A stretch of DNA of 64,000 nt from Lonicera japonica (taxonomy: Eukaryota; Streptophyta; Magnoliopsida; Dipsacales; Caprifoliaceae), in assembly GCA_021464415.1 (NCBI GenBank), contig CM038466.1:53756550-53820549 (forward strand), given 5' to 3'. Under the pieces are notes generated by a model. It was not told the DNA's origin. It ran no database searches and saw only the letters and a list, made by a program, of their open reading frames with translations. Position numbers and translations under genes: made by a program. This document shows positions 12,590 through 24,031 of the stretch, one piece after another; position 1 is the first letter of the stretch; every line of letters begins with the position of its first letter.

Positions 12590-12895
12590 ATTTTTTATTT
12601 TTTGGGAAAAAAATACTTTTTTTCATTTTCTGGAAAAAAAAATCTTGTTTCTAGAGAAAAAATATAAATTTTTTTCATTTTTTGGAAAAAATAATATTTT
12701 ATTTTTCTGGATAAAAATATATTTTTTTTTATTTTCTGGAAAAAAATAATATTTTCGTTTTCTGGAATTTTTTTATTTTTTGGAAAAAATTAATTTTTTC
12801 GTTTTCTGGATTTTTTTTTGTTTTCTGGAAAAAAAAATCATTTTCTAGTAAAAAAAATATTTTTGTTCATTTTTTGGAACAAATATTAATTTTTA
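12590..12895. repeat. Low-complexity ladder of TTTTCTGGAAAA units
   Basis: Imperfect units of roughly 30 bp built around TTTTCTGGAAAAAA are separated by A- or T-runs. The core is nearly self-complementary. The matching stretch in unit B is 45130-45410, with different unit number and order, as expected for slippage. No coding sequence. Confidence 0.7.
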
Positions 12896-13100
12896 AGTTA
12901 TGATAAATTTGTCATTTGATGTAAAAATGGGGGATTCCCTTGGAATCCTATGCTTTCCTCCCAAATTTGGAGGGAATAAAAGTGAATGAAATGGAGGAAT
13001 TTTACTTTATTTTCTCTCTCTAAATTTTTTTTTTAAATACCATAACTTTAAATATATAAATCAAAATTAGATAAAAAATATATATATATATGAACCTACT

Positions 13101-15905
13101 CGCCGAGATCTATAAATTTGCCAAAGTAAACTTAAAATACCTTTACTACGAAAACTTTCAAAGTTTATTAAAAACTTTCCATACGCACATACCTTTTCTT
13201 TATATAAATGAAAAAAAATTAAATAAATAAATAAATTATTCTCTTTATATTAAAAATACTTTACAAGTTATAAGTCAGGGTGCCAAGAGAAATGTTTTGC
13301 AGTACGAAGGATATGTTACATTTTAGATATATAACAATGCTTACGCAAAGAATCCATTTAAAGATATATAACTATGTTGTTGCTACTGCATCCTATTAAA
13401 TATTCTAGTGCAAGTAAATAATTTGTAATTGTAGCAACAGCACTTTGAAAAAAATTAAAAATTAAAAATTACAAAAGATACGTCCTAAAAAACAATAGTG
13501 TTAAATAAAGATGGTAATAATCAGTTGTATCAAAGAAACATAAATTATTGAAGTAAGCATGCAAGTACTTTAATTAGCATAAGAATAAGAAAAAGGGGGA
13601 AAAAAATCTTAAAATGAGCATATATAGATGTAAGATCTAATACTAGATATATATATATATATTAATAATCTAGGTTAAATAATATTTTTGGCCGGTTTTA
13701 ACTTTGGAATAATCTGTTAAATTAATAATTTGTTAAAATAGTAATTTTTTTTTTAGTTCAGTGTCAAGTATTAAAATAGGTACCTTTTTTTGCAATGAGG
13801 GTTTATAGTGGTTTTACAAATCACCTAGAGTTTACGGATTCGAACCAAAGTCTTACGTGTGAATTCAAGTATTCGAATTCTTACCAACTCAACCAACTCT
13901 CATTAAAAGTCTTCTTCTATTTTAATCGTACCTTAAATAAGTATCAAGTATATGTATATAGTGTATTTTTGTGGTATCGCAAGAAAGAGGTGGCAATTAA
14001 GGCAGTAATCAAGAATTCTTGTTCTCAAATTAATAATTCTTAATTTAGATTAGTACGTCTCAAATTAAAAATAATATAGTTTTTTAAAACACAATTAATA
14101 TATTAAAGCTTACTATAAAAACAATATTACGTACCATCAATATAGTATGTTAATGTTGCACTAGAACCATTCAAATTCTAAGTCTCCCTTCATTTTCAAA
14201 GGGAAATATTGGATGCACCCACTAAAACTTTCTACTCACCCAAATTTTGGGAAACTTGAAACTCACCCCACCATCTTTTCTATTTCCTTTCAACTCACCC
14301 CATTTCTTTTCCAAAAACCAAACAGGGTCTTAAAAACATTATAATGAAAATTTGAATCACACCCACCAAAACTTTGAGGTTGCCCCAACACTTTTAAACT
14401 TAATTAATGCCGAGATCTCTATTTACAATACTTATCGACATCTTCAACGTTAAAATTGGAGCTCCTCTCTTCCTTTGTTTCTTGAGCACTTACAATGGAA
14501 ACCAGTGGCCCTTCGTGATTGTCCTTCCCTCAAATAAATCTTTCGAATTGATGAAAGCAAGAAGTTGTTTGAAGTTGTCTAGATCTATGCACTTGTCTAA
14601 TTATATTTCAATTTATAAAATTTTGAAGAAGACAAAAAACACATAATATGAAGAGAGTTTTAGAGGGCGGTGTTCTTTAAAAGATATAAAATTGTACTAA
14701 TTATTTAAACAATAATGGCTGCTATCTTAAAATAAAAAATTAAAAGCAAACAAGGTTGCAAATTGGAGTGCTTTGATTGATTGTTTTTATGTTGATATTG
14801 CAGATAAATATATGCACACGTATGTATATATATATATATATGTATGTATGAGAGAGAGAGAGGGGGGGGGTTTAAGAATAGGAGAAAAAATTGATGAGTT
14901 AAGCCGCTGGATTCTCTTGCCAATGGGTTTATTGATACCCTAAATCTATCACGCATATATCAAAGCTCCCTCCGGTGAAGATTTTGATCGATCTATACGT
15001 ATTTTCTGAAAAGGTTCTTAATTAACGATGGAAGAAGATGGGGCAAATTTGATGGGGTGAGTTTACAAAAAGGTTGAAGAAGAGAGATAATATAAGGACA
15101 TGTTTGGTTAAACATTATAATTTGGCATATCAAAATTCAAGCTATTTGGTGGGGTGAGTAGAATGTTTATGTGGGTCTATATAAGAATACCCTTTTCAAA
15201 CGCATCAATATATAATTTTGTTTTATATTTTTTAGTTCAACAGTAACGGTATTTAGATCAATTTGCGCCTAATCTCTTCCCGACCTCATTAAAGACAAAT
15301 TCAATCTACGTCGAGATTAGAAAATTCACAAAATATTATTTGTATTTTGACTCTCAATTTATAAGAAATATTGAGTGCCAATGAAAACAATGACCATAGT
15401 ACTTATTCAAAATTTTCTAATATTTTCATTTTATTTTAAATACTTAATTAAAAGGGTTTTGGAAAAACAAAAACATTGGATCCTCATTTCATGAAACGGA
15501 TAAGAGAATTTATTGTTTTTTTAACAAAATTAAGCAATGCATCATCACCGTGTAAACTCCTAATTATCAGTTACCCATTTTTTTTTGTTTGTTACACTAA
15601 TTGTTGGTTACCCATTACCACTGCCATTGACCTTAATTAACTATTTTATGTTTATTTATTGGCATTTGTTGATTTAATCCATACGCCAATAGCCATATTT
15701 GAGAAAACTATTTAATATAATTTTAATTAGACATAATTTTATATTTTTTGACTCTGCCTCTTTTTTCTTCCAAAATAACTCTTGAACAAGTGTGAGATTT
15801 GGAGCAAACTTTAAAAATGCCTTAAACGAAGAAAAAACATTTCGGACGACCGAGAGAAAAATGACAAAATTTACATGATAAAAGTGTCAATTATCCATTT
15901 GAATA
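13101..15905. repeat. S block S1 of unit A, empty PIF site
   Basis: The sequence matches S2 of the same unit (20078-20622 plus 25652-26368) and S1/S2 of unit B. At about 13630 it runs straight through the position where S2 carries the PIF/Harbinger element, so it is the empty-site paralogue. It is interrupted by a Mutator-like element at 14201-15192. Small open stretches occur (for example 13795-14043), but they recur in every S copy with indels and look like repeat sequence. Confidence 0.82.
14201..15192. mobile_element. Non-autonomous Mutator-like element (MULE)
   Basis: The 992 bp insert is flanked by TTTTCAAA (14193-14200 and 15193-15200); the S blocks at about 26205 and 48683 show the uninterrupted site. 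The ends are imperfect long inverted repeats: GGGAAATATTGGATGCACCC on the left, and GGGTATTCTTATATAGACCC as the reverse complement of the right end, both followed by a CTACTCACCC stretch. GGG-type long ends with an 8-9 bp duplication fit Mutator-like elements. No transposase is seen; the short open stretches inside (14407-14646 plus, 14956-14705 minus) match nothing I recognise. Confidence 0.75.
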
Positions 15906-16540
15906 AGAATGTAGGAAAGTTGATAACTTCCTCACTAAAAACTTAAAAACATACAAAAATACTTTGACGTGTTCTTTTTCCAGAGTTTACTCAACAATAA
16001 TAAAATTAACTTAGCTATAAACTAATATATTTCTCCCCTCTTAAATTGATAATTGATCTCCTTTTGTTTTGGTATATTTTAAGAAAATATTGATTTTAGT
16101 ATACAACTTATATTTTTATTCTGACGTCAATTATGAGAGTGTATATACTCCCCGTTTCGAATTAATAATCTCCCTCAAGTATTTTTACAAATTATATATA
16201 TATATATATATAACCTACACTGAAATTTTTAATTGTAAAATTTAGTAGTTTCGTTATCAAAATAAAATAAAATAAAATAAAATTAGACGTTTTAAACTAA
16301 CACCATGATTGATCCATGTAGTTAAGCGTGTGGTATTTCACACGGGACGCCACAATCCAATCCCACTCCCTTCCGCCCTCTCCCAAGAACTACTGAATTT
16401 ATCATCGATTGTATTTAAAAAAAAAAAACAATTAACTGGATTAGATATGGATGAAATTAAATCACAAAAGGAGCACTCAACCATATTGAGATAACAAATA
16501 AAGTATATTGCGCCTAGGATTTAGGCAGAAATTAGCATAT
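15906..16540. other. Unit-A-specific intergenic segment
   Basis: Between the shared sequence ending near 15905 and the F-box pseudogene at 16541, unit A carries about 630 bp with no counterpart in unit B. Unit B instead has about 70 bp that reads as an upstream part of the F-box gene. I see AT microsatellites and a TAAAA run but no gene, inverted ends or target duplication. Confidence 0.5.
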
Positions 16541-17325
16541 TTACATCTGAAATCCAAGCACCCATGAGTTTATAGAGATTCCTGATCATCACAAGGAGTT
16601 GCGGCCTTTACCACCCACGACCTTGTTCGGTGTGGGATTTGGATTTGTTCCATCAACAATGGATTACAAAGTGGTTCGATTGTTTGACATTCACCATGAC
16701 TATGAAAACTTTGATGAATAAGAGATTAGCTGTGAGGTGTACGTTAACTATTGGTAACTCTAGTACCGTTGGTTCTAATAATTCTAGCTTTTACTCATGG
16801 AGAGTGATTGAAGGGGGTTGCCCTTATCCTGCTTTTGATCTGTCTTTAGCTATTGATAAATTTGCGATTTGGAAAGTTGACGGATGGTTTGTTGGAGCCC
16901 AAGGAAAAGATGAAGTTATTTTTTGCTTCAATTTAGAAACCGAGAAGTTTAGTGCTGTGCCACCGCCTCATTGTGTGACTAACCGGATTGAGTTTCGCTT
17001 GGCTGCGCTGAAAGGTGAGCTCTGGTTAATGGAACTGACAGATAATCATTCTTACGTCAACAACATGTGGACGTTGAAGGATTGGACTAGATATATATGG
17101 GTTAAGCAGTATAGTATTGATATCAAAAGCATTGAGAAATGGGGCTGGTCGAGTCCAATTGAAATCATTCAATATGGAGAAGATGGTGAAGTAATAGTAC
17201 TGCTGCGGGGCAATGGAGGGCTGCACTACTACCATGTTCAAAGCAAAAGGATTACGCCTTTGGGGGATGTATCACCAGTTAAGTTCTGCTATTATATTGA
17301 CAATTTCTTCAAAATAATTAGTTGA
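16541..17325 (+). pseudogene. F-box-associated domain gene remnant, unit A
   Basis: The frame starting at 16551 reads NPSTHEFIEIPDHHKELRPL and then GFGFVPSTMDYKVVRLFDIH, the hallmark first half of the F-box-associated (FBA) interaction domain. It hits TAA after ENFDE near 16718 and shifts frame near 16755. The rest (SFYSWRVIEGG, VDGWFVGAQGKDEVIFCFNL, IWVKQYSID, DGEVIVLLRGN) stays open to 17325. The N-terminal F-box is absent. Such proteins choose substrates for SCF ubiquitin ligases; without the F-box and with a broken frame this copy cannot do so. The unit B copy shares the downstream half at about 98% by eye. Confidence 0.82.
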
Positions 17326-17328
17326 TTG

Positions 17329-17352
17329 ATATATATATATATATATATATAT
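17329..17352. repeat. (AT)n microsatellite
   Basis: A 24 bp AT run directly follows the F-box pseudogene stop. In unit B the same run (55009-55024) is 8 bp shorter, so it is a length polymorphism between the duplicates. Confidence 0.9.
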
Positions 17353-17851
17353 TCGGTGAATGAATGAAATAGTTGACTAATTGGACAATTTTAATTATCT
17401 TCTTTTTCTGTGTGGTTTTGTGGATTATTGAATACTATCAATAAATTTTTATTTTATTTGTTGCTTAACACTATAAATTACTTCAAAATTATAAATATCT
17501 TAATTACTTATTTAGCACCAAATATTCCTTAACATAAAACAGCTATAGTCTTTAATTAATCTATATAAAAAGGGGTAATATTACTACCATTATACTATAT
17601 TATATATGTAAATGTAAATACCATAAGTTCATAATTAATTACTATATTATATCATTTAACTAGTAGTAGTCCTCTGTCTTCAATTCTCGGCGAATAGCAT
17701 GAATCTAAAAATCTAAAACTTCTATTAGTATTAGGGAACTTCAGCCTTTATTCTAACTCCAGCAGCTTTATCCAACTTCATCTTTCAATCCTGCCAAAAA
17801 TAATTAAATAACCTCATTGATTAGTTGTTATATATTAAACAGCATTTATTA
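17353..17851. other. Intergenic, likely 3' exon of the B3-like gene
   Basis: The stretch is AT-rich and almost identical to 55025-55523. On the minus strand TTTTTGGCAG at about 17800 looks like a splice acceptor; the sequence after it gives a short in-frame terminus for the B3-like gene and then its 3' untranslated region (about 17690-17795). No other gene is seen. Confidence 0.45.
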
Positions 17852-18340
17852 TTAAACAATAAAAATTATGCTTGTAATTACCACCCTCCTCATAAGAAAG
17901 TCTATGCGCTGCTTAGGGGGTTTAGTGGGATCATATAAACCCCAACACTGAATTTTAACCCCTTCCTTAAATCCATTTCCCGGGACAAGCATATCCCAAC
18001 CAACTTGGTTCAGCCGAAATGGATCGCTGTCCGTTGAACCAAGTCTCAAACCCATATAAGCGTGACCAATTGGCGTGTAGACCGCAGTTGTAGTTCCTTC
18101 ATTTTTCATCGTTTCCATAATCCCGGCAGCGGTGCAAAGGTCCCTTATGTAGTCGTTTCCAGCCTTGATGAACACCAATCCTTTTTCAACGTCAGTCTTA
18201 CTCAAGGTTTTCGTAAATAAAAACGTTACTTCAGCATTTGGTGGATAATCTGGAATGTTTTCAGGTTGGGGGTCCATTGTATAATTAGTATTATTGGTTG
18301 GTTGATTGAGCCAAGATGATTGATTTTTAACTTTGCACAA
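17852..18340 (-). CDS. Small B3-domain-like protein
   Basis: The 162-residue open stretch, or 141 residues from the second ATG at 18275-18277 which fits better (MDPQPENIPDYPP), contains TKTLSKTDVEKGLVFI, then a mid-part with GHAYMGLRL, then PFRLNQVGWDMLVPGNGFKEGVKIQCWG. That order resembles the short plant B3 folds, where LTKTDV, a W/GW motif and a KEGD-type turn recur. B3 proteins bind DNA; the assignment is by motif pattern only. The last residues (VVITSIIFIV) probably read into an intron, with a donor near 17882 and acceptor near 17800. The unit B duplicate has an early stop, so this is the only intact copy here. Confidence 0.55.
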   Translation of the reverse strand: MCKVKNQSSWLNQPTNNTNYTMDPQPENIPDYPPNAEVTFLFTKTLSKTDVEKGLVFIKAGNDYIRDLCTAAGIMETMKNEGTTTAVYTPIGHAYMGLRLGSTDSDPFRLNQVGWDMLVPGNGFKEGVKIQCWGLYDPTKPPKQRIDFLMRRVVITSIIFIV

Positions 18341-19072
18341 ATTTTATAGCAGATAGTCATGGTCAATGACAATGTTTTAGCATTCATTTTCTTTTTATTG
18401 ATTAAAATCGTTCATGCATTTATTTCCCTCCGCATGGCAGAGATCGAATGGGCTATCTGGGATCATGGTTTTTGACAATGTTTTAGCGTTCATGTATATT
18501 TTTCTTTTTCTTTTTTTCATTTTTCATTGAATAAGTTCATTCATGCATTTCCTTCCCTATAGATAGCATACAATCATGTGAAAAGTGTTGGTTGATACTA
18601 GTCATGTCCTACCCATTGAGGAGATGTGTGTTGTTGCCTTCTCATATGGAACTGATTTTTATGGTTATATTATTTTGTAAATTGAATTTATACTAAATAT
18701 TTACTAATAAATCAAGTCAGTTCTAATATTTAGACCCAAAATTTCTTTCATGCAATGAGATAATCATATATTATGTCCTGAAATTTTGGTGTGATTTGTC
18801 GTAATTTTTAGTTTATGAGTAATTAAATATCTACTATAACTTACGGCATTTTTATGGTCTTGAGTTATAAAAAAAAAAATTATAAAATAATTTTGAATTA
18901 CCCTTTGTTTGCTAAAAAGTAGTTACAATATGATGGTAAATTCCTTTTTCTTCTAGAAAAAAAAGTCTTGAATAACGCAAAAGGGAAACAAAATTAAGAA
19001 TAAGACTCAAATTTTTTACGTTGGTGAGATTAAAATTGAGGCATAAAGGTGAGGGTATAAGTAAGGTTTTTT

Positions 19073-19139
<67 letters not shown>

Positions 19140-19823
19140 TAGGAAGCGTATAATTTAATAATCTTTAAAGTTAATTTATTTATTATTTTTGTCTTTAAAG
19201 TTTGCAAAGGATATATGAAAAAAATATATTAATAGAATTGTGAAAGCAAAAAGGAGTTTGTTAAAGAATTTATCATCCCTAAACATAATGAATGAGCTAT
19301 AAATTTGGTTGCCTTCGAAAAAACTGAAAACCTATAAATTTTGTTCGATAAAAAATAAAACTGCTTTAGCAACGCAATTAGGTTTTAGGTGACAAATATC
19401 AATCACGACGACTTTTTGACAAACCATGATGCTACAGGACAAATTTTTATTTTTACTTTTTTGTTATTATGGCAGGCATAGGTAAGTTCTAAACAAAAAT
19501 GCAATTAATTTTGGTTATGTCCGGTTTGGATTCATGCAAATTTAGCCCGTTAAACTTAAAGAAACCCGTATAAAGTATCACCATTTGACTAAGCAGAAGT
19601 AACAAAAGTTAATTAACCACGTGATCAATAGATTAATAGTAGGGTAAAGGTCATTTTTCTGGCTGGGGTAAGTTTTAACACGACATAAGACTTGAACTCC
19701 TCTAGATTTAGAAACTAGTGTTGAAAATCATTGTTATAAATGTTTAGTGATATGAATATTAGTATTAATTGGGTGCAGCTATTGCACTCCAATTTATTGC
19801 ATTATGGAATGCCTTAGGATATA
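18341..19823. other. Intergenic, shared by both units
   Basis: This stretch pairs with 56020-57430. It holds a duplicated phrase GACAATGTTTTAGC (18370 and 18475), a poly-T/ATT microsatellite at 19074-19140 and the start of the longer S block from about 19560. I see no gene. Confidence 0.6.
19074..19140. repeat. Poly-T followed by (ATT)n microsatellite
   Basis: About 36 T residues are followed by ten ATT units. The paralogous place in unit B (about 56740) has only TTTTTTATTTATTT, so the repeat expanded in unit A after duplication. Confidence 0.93.
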
Positions 19824-20075
19824 TTCCCTTCCTCCCAAATTGCTGGTCCCTTTTTGGAAATTCAACTTATTCAGGACTCAACATTATCATTGCACTTTTT
19901 GCTTAATTTACTTTGACTTTCTCTTTTTACCCTTTTCTTTATTCAAAACTTTTACTTGAAAAGTGAAAGTACAAAAGGGTAAAATAGGTATGTATTTATC
20001 TTTTATGAAAAGTGGATATTTATTTTGGGACAACCAAAAAAGGAAAGGAGGACTAGCAATTTGGGATGGAGGGAG
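19824..20075. mobile_element. Stowaway-type MITE, unit A only
   Basis: The 252 bp element has inverted ends of about 26 bp: TTCCCTTCCTCCCAAATTGC on the left and GCAATTTGGGATGGAGGGAG on the right, with TA on each side (19822-19823, 20076-20077). Unit B at about 57431 reads through the empty TATA site. It therefore inserted after the A/B duplication or was absent from the B parent. No coding capacity. Confidence 0.88.
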
Positions 20076-20077
20076 TA

Positions 20078-20625
20078 TATACTAGTGGAGTGACAATAGT
20101 TGCACCATCTTTACTTAATAGAAAGTTGGATATTACACGTTTATATTTTAAATTTTTCAAAGTAAACATAAAATACCTTTACTACGAAAACTTTCAAAGT
20201 ACATTACAAACTTCCATACGCACGTACCTTTTCTTTATTAAAAAAATAAAAAAATTTGTTCTCTTTATATTGAAAATATATGCTTTACAAGTTGTAAGTC
20301 ATGGTGCGAAGAGAAATGTTTTGCAGTATGAAGATGCCACATTTGAGATATATAACAATGCTTACGCAAAGATCGAATCCATTTATCAAATATCCTAATG
20401 CAAGTAAATAATTTGTAATTGTAGCACAAGCACTTTGAAAAAAATAAAAATTACAAAAGATACATCCTACAAAACAATAGTGTTAAATAAAGGTGGTAAT
20501 AATCAATTGCATCAAACAAACATAAATTATGAAGTCAGCATGCAAGTGCTTTAATTAGCATAAGAATAATAAATTAAAAGGGAAAAAAAATCCTAAAATG
20601 GCATAGATGTAAGACCTAATACTAA
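20078..20625. repeat. S2 block, left half, unit A
   Basis: The sequence matches 13105-13640, 46790-47390 and 57431-57985. Its last three bases (TAA, 20623-20625) are the target site of the PIF/Harbinger element. No gene; open stretches here are not conserved between copies. Confidence 0.85.
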
Positions 20626-21086
20626 GGGTGTGTTTGATAACTTATATGGAAAATTTGTTAAATGGAAAAAAATTCCTTCAAAAATTTTGTTAAGAAAAAC
20701 TTTCTATTGAAACAATTATCCGAGTTGTTTGATTGTATTTATTTTCGATGTGGAAAATTTTGTATTTTGCAGCTAAAGTTGTTTGATTGCATTTATTTTC
20801 CAACTAGAAAAACTTGTATTTTCTATCTTAAATTGTTTGATTAGCTAGAAAATAATAACATTTTCTAACACCAAGGTAAGAGTGATATTTAACCGAAAAA
20901 GAAAAACCCACACATTAATTCAAATTGTCTCCAAATATATCAAGTGTCAAATAGAACTAGTACCATTGCTTCATCCAAAAAGATAACTAGTCTAAATAGG
21001 CAATGCCTAATACAAACAAATAACAAAAAATAATAAGTTATCTACTAATAAAAAAAGTAAGAACACGATCTCAAAAGAATAAACTA

Positions 21087-22417
21087 TCAAGGGACATCCG
21101 GAGGAACTCGATCAAGTTTGTTGTAAACCCAAGAAAGCTGAAATCTCTCATTCGTTATGCCAAGAAACACGTTAGGCAAGTCTTTGTCTTTCTCCAATAA
21201 TTCCATGACCTTTATCACATCACTGTCGCTTATACGTACCCACATCTTGTAGCTTCTCAATTACGCTTTACCAGCCAATCTTTTTTGACTTGTATAGGTC
21301 TTAATTGCTTCAGCAATTTGCTTTGACGATTCAGCTATGATAGAAAAGGCAATATCTTCTTCTGTTGAGCCTCCCCCTTTTGTGGCACACTTGGAAGTCA
21401 CCGAAGGATTTGGGAGGATTTCATCCTCTTCAAGCTCATTTTTATCAATCGAAATGTCATCATTCGTATTTGAACCTATTAAAGAAAGCAAAATAATAAT
21501 AAATTAAAAAAAAATAGGCTTCATCACATTAGAAATTTACTAATTAAACAATGTTTAAAACGTCAAATTAAACTTTTCCTCCCTTCTCATAAGAAATACA
21601 AATAAAAAATATACATAGTTGTAAAATGAAATCTTAATGGAACATTAAAGCAAAAGAACGAATTCTTTACAAAAAATATACCGCTCATTTAAGGAATGTC
21701 ATGACCCGATACTAGACTGTAGCAGTGTCACTGGCAAAAAGAATCTCCAACTCCGGGTAATACGGACACACCTTACCCCTCAACTTAGAAAGATTGGGAT
21801 TAGTCTACACCGAAAGAGAAACAAAACTTTGAAAAATGACAAAAATAAATAAAACTGTAGTTCACCTAAAACATATCAAAAGTGAAGGGTATACTTTAGT
21901 ATTTGAGTTACCTTAGTGTACTCATCCCACGCCGATGGGTCTGCCGTAATTCGACCCATATTTTCATCCAACCCAAATCTGCTAATTTGGGAAAGTGTAT
22001 GCAACTCTATCCATTCCATTATGAGGGTCTTCGAACGAAAGCTTACATCAGTAACTGCGCCACATCACATTTTTCATGCACCTGAGTAATAAGCGGTGCT
22101 AACTCTTCAGATTTAAATACATTGTCGACTTTCCTACTCTTAGAAAGCACTTGATCAACTAGAGTTGTAATCAAAATATCATCCATATCTTTTTCTTTTC
22201 GCCACCGTATTTGACATTTTTTTGAATCTCCCTTAGCTTCAGAAGACGTTGGAACCGGTTGAAGAACAACAGGTACGTTAATGGGCACATTTGTGCCTGT
22301 TCTTAGGGCACGAAAATGTTCTAAACTTCTTTTCCATATAAATGACATTGCATATGTTTTACGCATTAAAATTAAGAAGAAGAAAAAATAATCTTTAGTC
22401 AAAAACACTAATAACAA
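21087..22417 (-). pseudogene. PIF Myb/SANT-like accessory gene, unit A copy
   Basis: The first exon region encodes DMDDILITTLVDQVLSKS and TQVHEKCDV, and after a frameshift EWIELHTLSQISRFG, the pattern of plant Myb/SANT-like DNA-binding domains (Myb_DNA-bind_3 type). Later exons give an acidic stretch (SNTNDDISIDKNELEEDE) and a helical C-terminus (ESSKQIAEAIKTYTSQK, then ERFQLSWVYNKL) ending at 21087. In PIF/Harbinger elements this second protein binds the element ends and helps bring the transposase to the nucleus. The frame is broken between 22080 and 22050 and near 21260. Confidence 0.75.
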
Positions 22418-22724
22418 CTCAAATTTAATAAATTATTATAAGAAAGGAAGATAAATTACTGGTTGTATTATCAATTTAGGATAAATACTTTAGAAAGATC
22501 AAACAGTCACACAACAAAGGAATTTTCAAAGTACCATTACATGTAACTAATTAGAGCTAAACAAAGTAGCCTTACACATAATTGACTAATAGAATCTCAA
22601 AGTAGCCTTATATATAACTAATTAGAATTAACAAAAGGAATCTCAATGTCTCTCAGTCCACACTCTTACTCTAAAGATAAACTAAACAAAAGTCAAGATT
22701 TAAAAAAAATTAAACCACAATTAT

Positions 22725-24031
22725 TCAATCAAAATCATCGTCCATGTCATTGGTTTGGTCAAATTCGTCCCACATTATATTTGCCATGGAATCCTTTCGT
22801 GTAGTCCATGCAACTTCTGGTGTTAAAGTAATGTGGGCATTAAGGGGCGCAATTTCGAGTACATTTCGTGCAATTTCATGTACGTCGAGAGGGGGAGGGT
22901 TAATTTCATCATCACTGCTCATATCATATATCATCACTACAATGGTCATTTATGTCATCAATTCGAAAGAAGTTGTGCAATGCAGAACATGCAAGGACTA
23001 TCTTTGCTTGTGTTTCAATGTTGTGGAACGATTGATGCCTAAGATACAAAAACCTCTTTTTCAACAACCCTATTGTCCTCTCCACCACATTTCGAAGAGA
23101 CGAATGACGAAAATTAAATAGATCGTTCTTAATTTGGAGGAGTTGACCAATAATGTCTCTCTGATGATAACGAGTCCTACGATATAGTGCGAGAAAACCT
23201 GGAACTAATGGAAATCCAACATCGGCAAGATAATATTTACCGGTCGGAACTGTTAACCTATGGCCTCGCCATAAGACGACACTCTTTAAAAATCTCCCAT
23301 CGTGTGCAGATCCATCCCAACTAGTAAGAACATATGTAACCTTCCAATCAAATGTGCACGCCACTAACACATTTTGTGAAATGACTTATTTTATATTGCG
23401 ATACCTAGATTGTTCCTCCAACGGAACATGTGCAGCGATGTGTGTACCATCAAAGGCACCAACGACATCCTCAAAGATAGAAAATTTACTACTTAGATAA
23501 AGAAAAAAAAGTTGTAGCCGAACTGATAAACATAAGCTAAAAACACTTAACCTTGAAGGCACAACCTCTACCTTTATCATAAGGAGAGTTATTTGCAGTG
23601 GCATTATTAACCAAATCTTTATAGAGTGCAAGACAAGAATTCAACATTCTATGAAAATAATAACTCATTGTTTGGCCAGACCTAAAATCATAAAACTTCC
23701 GACTCGATTCCGATGATCATGACCCACCATTATTAAAAAAAATAGCCATTTGTTCTGCAACTCGCAGATCTTGACTATCAACCAACCCATATGTTTTTAA
23801 ACGAGCGCACAACCTTTAAAATGAACCCATTTTCATCCTAAGTTTCTCGTGGCAAACTCTATCATTCGAGTTGAACATTCGATCTAATATCAACTTCCTC
23901 TTAGCACTCCAATTTATACGAGGAGCCCTAGAAAGTTGACGATTAAGATTAGAACGATGCTGCATTACTGCTTGTATAACCATCATCCAAAAAACACTCA
24001 ATAAGACATGTAGCTTTGGTTCTCTTGCCAT
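22725..24031 (-). pseudogene. PIF/Harbinger DDE transposase, unit A copy
   Basis: Starting at ATG 24031 (MAREPKLHVLLSVFWMMV), the protein shows the three catalytic blocks in order: GAFDGTHIAAHVP, SWDGSAHDGRFL and NVVERTIGLLKKRF. These correspond to the D, D and E of the PIF/Harbinger DDE domain. A stop (TAA at the GSF-RLC position, about 23818) replaces a glutamine retained in unit B; further frame changes occur near 23700 and 22930. One break around 23500-23565 looks like an intron rather than damage, as both copies keep GT..AG. The acidic C-terminus ends at 22725. It would cut and reinsert the element; this copy is inactive. Confidence 0.88.

Larger units (their letters stand above)
9142..13100. 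repeat. P block of duplication unit A
   Basis: This block aligns with 42231-45620 (unit B, roughly 96% by eye where I compared it) and, more distantly, from about 10080 with 28631-30860 (P'). No gene is visible. It carries a Stowaway MITE (11134-11317), a hAT element (11509-12432) and a low-complexity ladder (12590-12895). Its left end was cut by the Athila insertion. At 13100 it joins S1 by a junction that in unit B is separated by about 1.2 kb, so unit A has a deletion here with a few bases of shared sequence at the breakpoint. Confidence 0.85.

Noticed and set aside
13795..14043. A small open stretch starting MRVYS with near-copies at 25802-26026 and 48296-48505, looking like a conserved small gene family.
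   Set aside because: It lies in the S repeat, differs between copies by frame-changing indels, has no domain, and the conservation covers flanking noncoding DNA equally.
22744..23121. Plus-strand open stretches opposite the transposase, present in both units.
   Set aside because: They are the antisense of the DDE transposase, whose catalytic motifs are on the minus strand.
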